DNA of 58,706 nucleotides from DAOUBF01 sp034432795 (GTDB lineage: Bacteria > Chloroflexota > Anaerolineae > DSLN01), in the NCBI GenBank assembly GCA_034432795.1, contig DAOUBF010000028.1:1-58706 (forward strand), in the 5' to 3' direction. Both the position numbers and the translations under genes were made by a program. The notes below the pieces were generated by a model. That model made no database searches. It saw only the letters and a list, made by a program, of their open reading frames with translations, and was not told where the DNA came from. This document shows, piece after piece, positions 35,667 to 44,267 of this stretch; within the stretch, counting starts at the first letter, position 1; each line of letters opens with the position of its first letter.

Positions 35667-37009
35667 CTCTCTTCTTGGATCACACGGGCCGGGACACCAT
35701 ACGCCAGGCGTCCCGGTGGAACATCCCGCGTCACCACCGCGCCGGCGCCGGTCTTGGCGCCGCGACCGATAGTGACCGGGGCGACAAGCATGGTATCACT
35801 CCCGATGAAGGCCCCATCCTCAATGGTCGTATGGTGCTTGCGTTCGCCGTCAAAGTTGCAGGTGACCGTGCCTGCGCCGATGTTGACGTTGGCGCCGAGC
35901 GTGGCATCGCCGATGTAGCTGAAGTGCCCCACCTTTGTGCCCGGTCCCAGGGTGGCGTTCTTGACCTCGGCGAAGTTGCCCAGATGCACCCCCCGCGCCA
36001 GATGCGCACCTGGGCGCAGATGGGCAAACGGGCCGACGCTCACATCGTCCTCCAGCGTAGCGCCTTCCAGCACCGAGGCCTCCACGCGGCAGCGGTCGCC
36101 GAGGGTGGTATCGCGCAGGATGGTGTTCGGTCCCAGGGTGCAGGCCGCGCCCACGCGCGTCTGCCCCCACAGGTGCGTGTTCGGCAGGATGACAGTATCC
36201 GGGCCGATCTCCACCGTATCCTGGATATAGGTCGTGAGCGGGTCCAGCAGCGTGACCCCTGCCTCCATCCAACGCTGGTTGATGCGCCGGCGCAAGACGG
36301 CCTCGGCCTCGGCCAGATGGACGCGGGTGTTGATGCCTAACATCTCCTCCGGGTCCTCTGCGATCACCGCCTGAACCTTACGGCCCTCCGCCACGGCCAG
36401 TGCCACTGTATCGGTCAGGTAGTATTCCCCTTTAGGGCTGAGGGGCAACTGGTGCAGGTGTGGCCAGAGCCAGCGGGCATCAAAGCAGTAGATGCCGGCG
36501 TTCAACTCGCGGATGGCCAGTTGCTCCGGCGTGGCTTGCGCCTCCTCCACCAGTGCGATGACGTTGCCGCTGGCGTCGCGCACGACGCGGCCAAAGCCAC
36601 GCGACTGATCGGCGATCACGCTGACCAGGGTGATGGTGGTGTCGCCCTGGCGGATGTGCGCCTGGACCAGCGCGCGCAGCGTCTCAGGGCGGACAAGGGG
36701 CATGTCGGCGTACAGGACAAGCACCGTGTCCGCCTGCCCGGCCAGGACCGGCTCGGCCTGCATCAGGGCATGGCCTGTGCCCAGTTGCTCGGCCTGGAGC
36801 ACCAGAACGGCCTGGTCGCCGACGACCTCGCGGACGCGCTCGGCCCCGTGGCCGACGACCAGCACCGGCTTGGCATCGGTGAGTGTGCGCGCGGCGTTCA
36901 GGCTATACGTCACCAGCGGGTGGCCGCCCAGAGGATGCAGCACCTTGGGGAGGTCTGACTTCATACGTGTGCCCTGGCCCGCAGCCAGGATGACAACGGC
37001 TAGATGCAC
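35663..37009 (-). CDS. glmU: bifunctional UDP-GlcNAc synthesis enzyme GlmU
   Basis: A 448-residue protein. The N-terminal pyrophosphorylase domain begins VVILAAGQGTRMKSDLPKVLHPL; the C-terminal left-handed beta-helix acetyltransferase carries hexapeptide repeats and NVNIGAGTVTCNFDGERKHHT. It acetylates glucosamine-1-phosphate and then makes UDP-GlcNAc for the cell envelope. GTG 37009 follows AAGGAGA; an upstream frame to 37060 is ignored. It lies behind a promoter at 37240-37268 with a long leader. Confidence 0.95.
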   Translation of the reverse strand: MHLAVVILAAGQGTRMKSDLPKVLHPLGGHPLVTYSLNAARTLTDAKPVLVVGHGAERVREVVGDQAVLVLQAEQLGTGHALMQAEPVLAGQADTVLVLYADMPLVRPETLRALVQAHIRQGDTTITLVSVIADQSRGFGRVVRDASGNVIALVEEAQATPEQLAIRELNAGIYCFDARWLWPHLHQLPLSPKGEYYLTDTVALAVAEGRKVQAVIAEDPEEMLGINTRVHLAEAEAVLRRRINQRWMEAGVTLLDPLTTYIQDTVEIGPDTVILPNTHLWGQTRVGAACTLGPNTILRDTTLGDRCRVEASVLEGATLEDDVSVGPFAHLRPGAHLARGVHLGNFAEVKNATLGPGTKVGHFSYIGDATLGANVNIGAGTVTCNFDGERKHHTTIEDGAFIGSDTMLVAPVTIGRGAKTGAGAVVTRDVPPGRLAYGVPARVIQEER

Positions 37010-37233
37010 AGCGCTCTCCTTGTCACGGACAGATGAACAGCGAACGGGCGAAGACAACACCCAGAGGAGGGGGGTGACGCGGCAGAATCAGACATTCCGG
37101 CTCTGGGGTGCCTGCCTACCCCAGCCGGGAAGCCGCGCCACGCCCATCGTGGACTGCGTTTGGGAGGTTGTTCGTCTAACACAGAAACCGACAGTCAAAC
37201 CACATGCTGCCAGGGGAACCCATACCTCTGGCA
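37010..37233 (-). other. long structured 5' leader of glmU
   Basis: About 225 nt lie between the predicted start and the GTG. On the minus strand GCCAGAGG/CCCTGGC (37209-37232 region) forms a first hairpin and CTGGGGT/ACCCCAG, flanked by CCGG/CCGG, a second near 37096-37127. No known riboswitch was recognised. The plus-strand ORF across this stretch is a chance frame. Confidence 0.5.
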
Positions 37234-37239
37234 AAGAAG

Positions 37240-37268
37240 ATTATAACCCAAAGTGGGGATTGGGACAA
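37240..37268 (-). promoter_or_regulatory. promoter of glmU
   Basis: On the minus strand TTGTCC (37263-37268), 17 bases, TATAAT (37240-37245). The predicted start is near 37233. Confidence 0.75.
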
Positions 37269-37291
37269 GGGGGCATTTTGGCCTTAAACGT

Positions 37292-37579
37292 GGAAGGGGT
37301 CCCAAGTAACCTTCCGTCAGGCTCCGAGTTTCCAGCCACCTACTACTTCCGGCTTCCACCGGAAGGCCCTACGCTGGCTCCCGAGAGACCAAAACCGGAC
37401 GGGTTTTGGCGCTCGCTTGATGGCTTCTGGGTGGAGCACCCGGAGGTAAAACCACCTTTCGGCCATCTTACGGAACCGGGCTCTACCGAAGTAGAGGGGC
37501 CGGAACCGCTCGCCAGCTTCAGGTTGTCTTCGGAGGCCTTCCCCTCGGAGAGAACTTCCAGCTCCTCGGAACCCCTTCC
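37292..37579 (-). ncRNA. orphan structured RNA, about 290 nt, class unknown
   Basis: On the minus strand the ends close as a perfect 9-bp helix: GGAAGGGGT (5', 37571-37579) with ACCCCTTCC (3', 37292-37300). Inside are a second helix (37323-37328 with 37565-37570), GATGGC/GCCATC (37419-37424/37462-37467) enclosing GGGTG-CTC-CACCC, CCAAAACC/GGTTTTGG (37389-37409), CTTCCGG/CCGGAAG (37346-37365), and a UUCG-capped hairpin CTCTAC-TTCG-GTAGAG (37481-37496). A promoter 8 bases upstream starts transcription where the first helix begins. No motifs of RNase P, tmRNA, SRP or 6S RNA are seen. Confidence 0.65.
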
Positions 37580-37586
37580 GCTTGTT

Positions 37587-37615
37587 ACTCTATCACAAAT
37601 CCAGAGGAAAGTCAA
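37587..37615 (-). promoter_or_regulatory. promoter of the orphan RNA
   Basis: On the minus strand TTGACT (37610-37615), 17 bases, TAGAGT (37587-37592). The predicted start at about 37580 coincides with the 5' strand of the RNA's closing helix. Confidence 0.75.
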
Positions 37616-38033
37616 TAGGGTAACCCAATTTTTTAAGGTTCCCAGCCTTAAATCATGCCATCTCTGGAGATGCCCCCTCCTCGTGAGGGTCCTGGCCTAT
37701 ATGTGGGGGGAGCACCTTATATATCCCATGGATATGGCTAGAGGGCAACGGATAGGGAGCGGATAAGCGGATAAGAACAGGCCACGCCGGTGGACATCCA
37801 ACGCCAGCCCTTCAGTCGCCAGCCCAAAGCCACCCCCTTCCTGCCCCTCCCCCATCCAGGGGGAGGGAATGTGCCCCCTCCCCCCTTGCGGGAGAGGGTA
37901 GGGGGTAACCAACCGGGTCATCTGCCCCAAATCTGATATACACCCGAACGAAAAGTCCCTGTGGATGAAGCTCACAGAATATGGTAAAATGATAAAATAA
38001 AGTGACTATTCTGCTCAGCAGCCATAGACGAGG
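37616..38033. other. intergenic region before hsp20
   Basis: No gene is seen in 418 bases. Small hairpins occur (TTAAGG/CCTTAA at 37633-37651; ATATCC/GGATAT near 37730-37744). C-rich palindromes of the common family follow at 37825-37908 (CCCTCCCC/GGGGAGGG types). No CIRCE element (TTAGCACTC/GAGTGCTAA) precedes hsp20; an AT-rich stretch (GGTAAAATGATAAAAT) near 37982 may hold its -10 box. Confidence 0.55.
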
Positions 38034-38507
38034 ATGACCATGGTGTTCAAGCGCAGATCCCTGGGAGACGACCCGGATGCCTTGCAGAGTGAGATTGAGC
38101 GGTTGTTTGGCGTGCCCAGCACCGCCCGTCGCTGGATCGTCATCCGGCACAGCCACTACTGGCGGCCCCCTACCGATGTCTATGAGACCGAGGACCATAT
38201 TGTCGTTCAGGTAGAGATCGCGGGGATGCGCAATGGCGAGTTCTCCGTCTCCTTGACCGACCGTGTGCTTTCTATCAGCGGCACACGCCAGGACCCGGCA
38301 CCGAAGACCGCCTACCTGCAGATGGAGATCCCTTATGGAGATTTCTATACCGAGGTCTTCATCCCTGTCCCCATTGTGGAGGATGCGATCCAGGCGACCT
38401 ATCACGACGGTTTCCTGAAGGTCCTGCTCCCCAAAGTGAAAAGCCATCGCGTTCGCATCCTGGATGTAAGCAGGAGTGACTATGAACCTACCGAAAGACG
38501 CGACTGA
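38034..38507 (+). CDS. small heat-shock protein (Hsp20/alpha-crystallin)
   Basis: A 157-residue chaperone. The alpha-crystallin domain spans about residues 40-140, with YETEDHIVVQVEIAGMRNGEFSV and DRVLSISG, ending in the ATYHDGFLKVLLPK segment. It holds unfolding proteins in solution. The lon start lies inside its 3' end, so the two stress genes are coupled. The start is ATG 38034, or ATG 38040. Confidence 0.92.
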   Translation: MTMVFKRRSLGDDPDALQSEIERLFGVPSTARRWIVIRHSHYWRPPTDVYETEDHIVVQVEIAGMRNGEFSVSLTDRVLSISGTRQDPAPKTAYLQMEIPYGDFYTEVFIPVPIVEDAIQATYHDGFLKVLLPKVKSHRVRILDVSRSDYEPTERRD

Positions 38508-41040
38508 CCCGATCTTCCAGACCCAGGCCAACATTCCCATCTCTGCGCAGGGCGCCGGGCCGTTATCTCCCGAAGCGCAGGCGGAGGTCCCTATTGCCAT
38601 CCCGGAGGAATTGCCTATCCTGCCCCTGCGCGGCACGGTGGTCTATCCGCTGACCGTTGTGCCCATTACGGTCGGCCAGCCGCGCTCCATCAAGCTGGTG
38701 GATGACGCCGTCATGGGCAACAAGCTGATCGGCCTGGTCGCCAGCCGCAACCCCGAACTGGAGGAGCCAGGCCCCAACGACGTCTTTGAGATCGGCACGG
38801 CGGCGCTGGTGCATCGCCTGTTCCGCGCCCCCGATGGCACTATCCGCCTGCTGATCCAGGGCGTTGAACGCATTCGCATTGGCCCCTACACCCAGACCAC
38901 TCCCTACTTGCGGGCCAGGGTCCAGGTGATGCCCGATGTGGTGGAACAGTCTCTAGAGGTCCAGGCGCTTATGCGCACCATTGCGGACCAGTTCCGCCGA
39001 CTGATGGAACTGGTCCCCGGTATGCCGGCGGAACTTCTTGCTGCGATCATGTCCATTGAGGACCCGCGCCAGCTCGCCTATATCATCGCCAACTACATCC
39101 GCATGGACCTCAACGACGCCCAGGCCATCCTGGAGATGACCAGCGTCTCCGCCAAGCTGCGCCGCCTGATTGAGCTTCTGGCGCGGGAGCTAGAGGTCCT
39201 GGAGCTGGGCAAGAAGATTCAGACCGAGGCGCGCAACGAGATGGAGAAGATGCAGCGCGAATTCTTCCTGCGCGAGCAACTCAAGGCCATCCAGCGCGAA
39301 CTCGGTGAGGGCGATGAACAGGCCGCTGAGATTGAGGAGTTCCGCCGCCGGATTGAAGAGGCGCATATGCCGGAGGAGGCCGAGAAGGAGGCCCGCCGTG
39401 AACTGGACCGGCTCTCCAAGCTGCCCAGCGCCGCCGCCGAGTATGGCATCATCCGCACTTACCTGGACTGGCTCACCAGCCTGCCCTGGAATGTGACCAC
39501 GCCCGATAACCTGGACATTGCCCACGCCCGCCAGGTGTTGGACGAGGACCATTACGACCTGGAGGAGATCAAGGATCGCATTCTGGAGTATCTGGCCGTG
39601 CGCAAGCTGCGCCTGGAGCGCAAGGCGGCGGAAGAGGCCGAAGGGGCGGAGGCCGCTCAACCGACGGACGCTATCCGCCGCGAGCGCGAGGGGGTGATCC
39701 TGTGCTTCGTTGGCCCGCCCGGCGTGGGCAAGACCAGCCTGGGCCAGTCCATTGCCCGCGCCATGGGCCGGAAGTTCGTGCGCATGAGCCTGGGCGGCGT
39801 GCGCGATGAGGCCGAGATTCGCGGCCATCGCCGTACCTACATCGGCGCCATGCCGGGCCGGATCATCCAGGCGCTGCGCCGCGTGGGCACGCGCAATCCG
39901 GTGTTTATGCTGGACGAAATTGATAAGCTGGGCATGGACTTCCGCGGCGACCCGGCCTCTGCCTTGCTGGAGGTGCTGGACCCGGAGCAAAACCGCGAGT
40001 TCCGTGACCACTATCTTGATGTGCCCTTTGACCTGTCGCAGGTCATGTTCATCACCACCGCGAACATGCTGGAGCCTATCCCCGGCCCCTTGCGTGACCG
40101 CATGGAGATCCTGCAACTCTCCGGCTACACCGAGACCGAGAAGGTGCGCATCGCCCAGGGCTACCTGGTGCCGCGCCAGTTGCGCGAGAACGGCCTGCGA
40201 CCGGGGGAACTGACCTTCAGCGAGGCCGCATTGCACCGCATCGTCCGTGAGTACACGCGGGAGGCTGGCGTGCGCGCCCTGGAGCAGCAGATCGGACGCG
40301 TCTGCCGCAAGGTGGCCACGCGCATCGCCGAGGGCAAACCGGCCCCTCAGGTGATTGAGGCCGAGGACATCCCGGAGTTCCTGGGCAAGCCGCGCTTCTT
40401 CTCCGAGGTGGCTGAGCGCACCCAGGTTCCGGGTGTGGCCACGGGCCTGTCATGGACGCCGGTGGGTGGCGAGATCATCTTCGTGGAGGCCGCCGCCATG
40501 CCCGGAAACAAGGGCTTTATCCTCACCGGCCAGTTGGGGGATGTCATGCAGGAATCGGCCCGCGCTGCGCTCTCCTATGTGCGCTCACACTCTAAGGAGT
40601 TTGGCATCCCCGACGATTACTTTGAGAAGCATGACATCCATGTGCATGTGCCCAGCGGGGCTGTGCCCAAGGACGGCCCCTCAGCGGGCGTGACTATTGC
40701 TACGGCCATTGCTTCGCTGGTCACAGGCCGCCCGGTGCGTAACGACGTGGCCATGACCGGCGAGATCACCTTGCGCGGCCATGTGTTGCCGGTCGGCGGC
40801 ATCAAAGAGAAGGTCCTGGCCGCCCACCGCGCCGGTATTCAAACCGTGATCCTCCCGGCGCGCAACGAACGCGACCTGGATGACGTGCCTGAGGAGGTCC
40901 GCCGTGAGATGCACTTCATCTTCGCCGAACGTGTGGAGGATGTCATCCGGGCGGCCCTCTCCGAGGCTGTGGCCGTTAAGGGTGAGCCTGTACGCGTAGA
41001 TGAACGCCAGGTCGTTGAAGAAGCTTACCCCGTCACCTGA
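38482..41040 (+). CDS. lon: ATP-dependent protease Lon
   Basis: An 852-residue LonA: N-terminal substrate domain (LPILPLRGTVVYPLTVVPI), AAA+ module with Walker A VGPPGVGKTS near residue 412, and a C-terminal protease with Ser in PKDGPSAG (about 734) and Lys in GGIKEK (about 775). It degrades misfolded and regulatory proteins. ATG 38482 follows AGGAG and overlaps hsp20; a GTG two codons earlier is in frame. The insert EEAEGAEAAQPTDAIRRERE before Walker A is somewhat longer than usual. Confidence 0.96.
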   Translation: MNLPKDATDPIFQTQANIPISAQGAGPLSPEAQAEVPIAIPEELPILPLRGTVVYPLTVVPITVGQPRSIKLVDDAVMGNKLIGLVASRNPELEEPGPNDVFEIGTAALVHRLFRAPDGTIRLLIQGVERIRIGPYTQTTPYLRARVQVMPDVVEQSLEVQALMRTIADQFRRLMELVPGMPAELLAAIMSIEDPRQLAYIIANYIRMDLNDAQAILEMTSVSAKLRRLIELLARELEVLELGKKIQTEARNEMEKMQREFFLREQLKAIQRELGEGDEQAAEIEEFRRRIEEAHMPEEAEKEARRELDRLSKLPSAAAEYGIIRTYLDWLTSLPWNVTTPDNLDIAHARQVLDEDHYDLEEIKDRILEYLAVRKLRLERKAAEEAEGAEAAQPTDAIRREREGVILCFVGPPGVGKTSLGQSIARAMGRKFVRMSLGGVRDEAEIRGHRRTYIGAMPGRIIQALRRVGTRNPVFMLDEIDKLGMDFRGDPASALLEVLDPEQNREFRDHYLDVPFDLSQVMFITTANMLEPIPGPLRDRMEILQLSGYTETEKVRIAQGYLVPRQLRENGLRPGELTFSEAALHRIVREYTREAGVRALEQQIGRVCRKVATRIAEGKPAPQVIEAEDIPEFLGKPRFFSEVAERTQVPGVATGLSWTPVGGEIIFVEAAAMPGNKGFILTGQLGDVMQESARAALSYVRSHSKEFGIPDDYFEKHDIHVHVPSGAVPKDGPSAGVTIATAIASLVTGRPVRNDVAMTGEITLRGHVLPVGGIKEKVLAAHRAGIQTVILPARNERDLDDVPEEVRREMHFIFAERVEDVIRAALSEAVAVKGEPVRVDERQVVEEAYPVT

Positions 41041-41051
41041 AGGAGCCCCCC

Positions 41052-41405
41052 ATGCCGAAGGTCCTGATCGTGGATGATGACGCCACCATGCTGCGGCTCA
41101 TGTCCACCTTATTGCCCTTTGAAGGCTTTGAGGTGGTGGTGAACTCCGATCCGGACACAACATTGACTGCGGCCCGTGCCGCCCAACCTGACGTTTTTCT
41201 GGTGGACCTGTATCTGCAAGGCGGTTCAGGGTTGGATGTCGTGCGCGCCCTGCGGGCCGACAGCCAGTTTATGGCCACCCCCATCGTGATGATCTCAGGG
41301 GAGGACCGCGAGGAAGACGCCCGCCGGGCCGGGGCGAATGTCTTCCTGCTCAAGCCGTTCATGCCCGACCAGCTTATCAGCGCTTTAAAAGCGCTTGTAC
41401 CTTAA
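41052..41405 (+). CDS. single-domain response regulator (receiver only)
   Basis: A 117-residue CheY-like receiver. The acidic pocket is VDDD (8-10), the phospho-acceptor is Asp52 in FLVDLYLQGG, the switch Ser is in VMISGED and the Lys in LLKPF. There is no output domain and no partner kinase gene in the window. It lies 11 bases after lon. Confidence 0.92.
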   Translation: MPKVLIVDDDATMLRLMSTLLPFEGFEVVVNSDPDTTLTAARAAQPDVFLVDLYLQGGSGLDVVRALRADSQFMATPIVMISGEDREEDARRAGANVFLLKPFMPDQLISALKALVP

Positions 41406-41459
41406 CATCTAAAACACTATCCTGAACTATTTAAGGGAATCAGCCGACGAGGTGACAAT

Positions 41460-43208
41460 GTGACCCGTAGAACGACCAAGAAGCCACCGATGAACTGGTG
41501 GCGCATGGATTTACACTTACATACACCCGCCTCATCCGATTATTTAGAGCCGGGTGTCACCTATTTAGACATATTGCAGAAGGCCGAGCAGCGTGGCCTG
41601 GATATTATTGCCTTTACCGATCACAATACGATCGCCGGCTATCGGGCGATGCGCCAGGAGATTGAGGGGCTGGAGCTATTGGAGCGGCTGGAACGCCTGC
41701 GCCCCGACGAAAAGCGCCGGTTGGAGGAGTACCGCCGCCTGTTGAATAAAATCCTGGTGCTGCCCGGCTTTGAATTTACGGCCACCTTCGGCTTCCATAT
41801 CCTGGGCATCTTCAGCCCCAAAATGCGCCTGCGCGATATTGAGCACATCCTGCTCAAGCTGAACGTTCCCCCCGACAAGCTGGATGAAGGCAGTTCGGAG
41901 GTGGGGGCGACGGCGGATGTGCTCACGGCTTATCGCGTGATTGACGAGGCCGGCGGTATTGTGATCGCTGCGCACGCCAATTCGGCCAATGGCGTGGCCA
42001 TGTGGGGGCTGAACTTCGGCGGCCAGACCCGCATCGCCTACACGCAGGACCCCCACCTGCACGCGCTGGAGGTGACCGACCTGGAGCAGCGAGGACGGCG
42101 GACCACCGCCGCCTTCTTCAACGGCTCCAAGCCGGAATATCCTCGCCGTATGCGCTGCATCCAAAGCTCCGACGCTCACCGGCTGCGGCGTGACCCAAGC
42201 AACCCCAAGCTGCTCGGCGTCGGTGACCGCGTCACCGAGGTGCAACTGCCGGAGGTGACCTTTGAGGCCCTGCGCGACCTCTTCCTGAGCAACGACTTCA
42301 CGCGCACGCGCCCTTTCCGCCTCACTAAGGAGGCCTTTGATCCGGTACAGGCGGCGCGTGAGGAGGGGCCTAGCATCGTCCAGGCCTTCCATGAGAGCGC
42401 CTCGCGCCGCGGTGGCCGTCTGTATGCCATCGTCGCGGACGTGGCGGCGATGGCGAACACCAACGGCGGCACGATCTACATCGGCGTCAGCGCCAACCCT
42501 AAAGTGCCACCGGCGGGCGTGGAGAATCCGGAGAAGGTCGTGGATTTGCTGGAAAGCGAGATTCAGCGCATGATCACCCCGCCGTTGGACGTGGCGATTG
42601 ATGTGCAGGAGACGCAGGGCAAAAAGGTCGTCCGTATCACCGTACCTCGCGGCGACGACCCGCCTTATGCCATTGAGGACAACCGCATCTACCTGCGCGA
42701 TGAGGCCGAGACCACGCTGGCCGTGCGCGATGAGATCGTCCAACTCGTCAAGCGCGGCCTGGGCCTGGCCCCGCCCCAGCCGGCGTTGGAGCCAATCGCC
42801 CCTGCTGCGCCGGGGAGCGAAGCGCCCCTGCCCCCCCACACCGAGACAGTGGTCAGCCCGCCGCGTACCGGTGTGGAGATCGTGGACAGTGAGGAGCGCG
42901 AGGGCGTGATCTACCACACGGTGCGCGACTTACGCAACGGCAACATCGTCAAGAACGTCACGCGCAAGAGCGCCCGGCGGTTGTGGCACTATGCCATCAC
43001 CCAGCACGAGACGCACCCGGTGGACGAAAGTAAGGTCACCTGGCACGGCGACCTGGGGCTGTTGGGTATATCCCAGCGCGCAGGCAAGACGCGCTACGAC
43101 CTGGTGCAGCGCATCAACGGCAAGTTGCGCGTCTATTACGGCGTGACCGAGGATGGCATCCACGGGGAGTGGAAGCGTGTGGTCGGCACCAGCACAGAGG
43201 AGGAGTAG
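41460..43208 (+). CDS. PHP-domain phosphoesterase fused to an AlbA_2-like domain
   Basis: A 582-residue protein. The N-terminal PHP domain has metal motifs DLHLHTPASSD (17-27), FTDHNT (about 52-57), IAAHAN and SSDAHRL. Next comes an AlbA_2/Schlafen-like domain at about 310-430 with ADVAAMANTNGGTIYIGVSANP, then a Pro-rich linker and a C-terminal domain of unknown type (VTWHGDLGLLGISQRAG). PHP domains hydrolyse phosphoesters, while AlbA_2 modules bind nucleic acids, so a nucleic-acid or nucleotide substrate is plausible. The start is GTG 41460. Confidence 0.82.
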   Translation: MTRRTTKKPPMNWWRMDLHLHTPASSDYLEPGVTYLDILQKAEQRGLDIIAFTDHNTIAGYRAMRQEIEGLELLERLERLRPDEKRRLEEYRRLLNKILVLPGFEFTATFGFHILGIFSPKMRLRDIEHILLKLNVPPDKLDEGSSEVGATADVLTAYRVIDEAGGIVIAAHANSANGVAMWGLNFGGQTRIAYTQDPHLHALEVTDLEQRGRRTTAAFFNGSKPEYPRRMRCIQSSDAHRLRRDPSNPKLLGVGDRVTEVQLPEVTFEALRDLFLSNDFTRTRPFRLTKEAFDPVQAAREEGPSIVQAFHESASRRGGRLYAIVADVAAMANTNGGTIYIGVSANPKVPPAGVENPEKVVDLLESEIQRMITPPLDVAIDVQETQGKKVVRITVPRGDDPPYAIEDNRIYLRDEAETTLAVRDEIVQLVKRGLGLAPPQPALEPIAPAAPGSEAPLPPHTETVVSPPRTGVEIVDSEEREGVIYHTVRDLRNGNIVKNVTRKSARRLWHYAITQHETHPVDESKVTWHGDLGLLGISQRAGKTRYDLVQRINGKLRVYYGVTEDGIHGEWKRVVGTSTEEE

Positions 43209-43697
43209 GTGACAGACGGCGAAGAACGGATGACGGACGACAGGGGACGGATTCGCCTCTGTCCTCCGTCGCTCGTCATCCGTCAGTTTGAACTGGAAAC
43301 AGACTATGACGCCGTCTACGACCTGTGGTCGCGCAGCGCCCCTGGTGTGCGCCTGAGCCGCATCTCCGACCGGCGCGAGGAGATCGCCAAGAAGCTGTTG
43401 CGCGACCCGGACCTGTTCCTGGTGGCTGAGGCGGACGGCCGCATTGTTGGCGCGGTTCTGGGCGGCTACGACGGGCGGCGGGGCATGGTGTATCACCTGG
43501 CGGTGGACGAGGCCTATCGCGGGCAAGGCATCGGCCTGGCACTCATGTATGAACTGGAGGCACGGCTGGCGGCCAAGGGCTGTGTCAAATATTACCTCCT
43601 GGTCAGCGAGGAGAATACCGTGGCGCGGGCCTTCTATGAGCGCTTCGGCTTTGAAGAGATGCCCTTCCTGATCATGGGGAAGGATATTGTCACATGA
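43209..43697 (+). CDS. GNAT acetyltransferase with a repeat-encoded N-terminus
   Basis: A 162-residue GNAT. The acetyl-CoA site reads DEAYRGQGIGLALM (Q/R-x-x-G-x-G/A) and EENTVARAFYERFGF is the typical C-terminal part of RimI-like enzymes. GTG 43209 follows the stop of the PHP gene directly, with AGAGGAGGAG as ribosome-binding site, so translation should include residues 1-26, which are encoded by a palindromic repeat. The target is unknown. Confidence 0.85.
   Translation: MTDGEERMTDDRGRIRLCPPSLVIRQFELETDYDAVYDLWSRSAPGVRLSRISDRREEIAKKLLRDPDLFLVAEADGRIVGAVLGGYDGRRGMVYHLAVDEAYRGQGIGLALMYELEARLAAKGCVKYYLLVSEENTVARAFYERFGFEEMPFLIMGKDIVT
43219..43282. repeat. GACGGA/TCCGTC palindromic repeat inside the GNAT gene
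   Basis: GGATGACGGACGACAGGGG near 43228-43246 pairs with CCTCCGTCGCTCGTCATCC near 43264-43282 (most bases match). It encodes the leading residues of the GNAT protein in frame. Confidence 0.75.
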
Positions 43698-44206
43698 AGG
43701 TAAACGTTGGCGTACTGACGATCAGCGACCGTGCGGCGCGGATGGAGCGCGAGGATGAGAGTGGCCCGCTCATCCAGCGCCTGCTCAAAGAGCGGCTGGG
43801 CTGGGAGACTGGGCTGGAGGCGGTTATCCCCGATGACTTCATGGAGATCAAGCGGGCGCTGATGAAGTGGGCGGATGAGGCCCACCTGGACCTGATCCTG
43901 ACGACGGGGGGCACGGGCTTCGCCCCCCGCGATGTAACGCCGGAGGCCACGCGCGCTGTGATTGAGCGCGAAGCGCCGGGCCTGGCCGAGGCCATGCGCG
44001 CTGCCAGCCTGCGCCTGACCGCTCACGCCATGCTCTCTCGCGCTGTTGCCGGCATTCGTGGCCGCACGCTCATCATCAATCTGCCCGGCAGCCCCAAAGC
44101 GGTTAAGGAGAACCTGGAGACGATCCTGCCTGTCCTGCCCCATGCGCTGGCGCTGTTGCGCGAGGAGCCAGGAGCCGAGGCGGGGCACACCATGCACGCG
44201 GTATGA
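43694..44206 (+). CDS. MoaB/MogA-family molybdopterin-binding protein
   Basis: A 170-residue MPT-binding protein. VNVGVLTISDRA, LTTGGTGFAPRDVTPEATR and INLPGSPKAVKENLE are the conserved family blocks; MogA/MoaB adenylate molybdopterin before metal insertion. It overlaps the GNAT gene by 4 bases. No other molybdenum cofactor genes are in the window. Confidence 0.92.
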   Translation: MKVNVGVLTISDRAARMEREDESGPLIQRLLKERLGWETGLEAVIPDDFMEIKRALMKWADEAHLDLILTTGGTGFAPRDVTPEATRAVIEREAPGLAEAMRAASLRLTAHAMLSRAVAGIRGRTLIINLPGSPKAVKENLETILPVLPHALALLREEPGAEAGHTMHAV

Positions 44207-44267
44207 CAGACAGGTTATAGGCGCCGGAGCATGTTAACCGGCGGGCGTGATCACATGGAGCAGGGGT

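Noticed and set aside
37292..37579. RNase P RNA, tmRNA, SRP RNA or 6S RNA identity for the orphan RNA.
   Set aside because: The RNase P core (GAGGAAAGTCC and ACAGAAA), the tmRNA T-loop and the SRP GGAAGGAAGCA-type motif are not present; length does not fit 6S. The GAGGAAAGTC on the plus strand at 37604-37613 is isolated.
37292..37615. An IscB-associated omega RNA (HEARO) relic.
   Set aside because: Size and hairpin density fit, and GTGA lies nearby, but no IscB frame or remnant is adjacent and the RNA has its own promoter with paired ends. It cannot be excluded without a covariance search.
36630..37766. A 378-codon plus-strand frame covering glmU's 5' end and the intergenic region.
   Set aside because: Half is antisense to glmU and the rest crosses two minus-strand promoters and the structured RNA; composition changes abruptly and no domain is seen.
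37920..38033. A CIRCE operator before hsp20.
   Set aside because: TTAGCACTC and its partner are absent.
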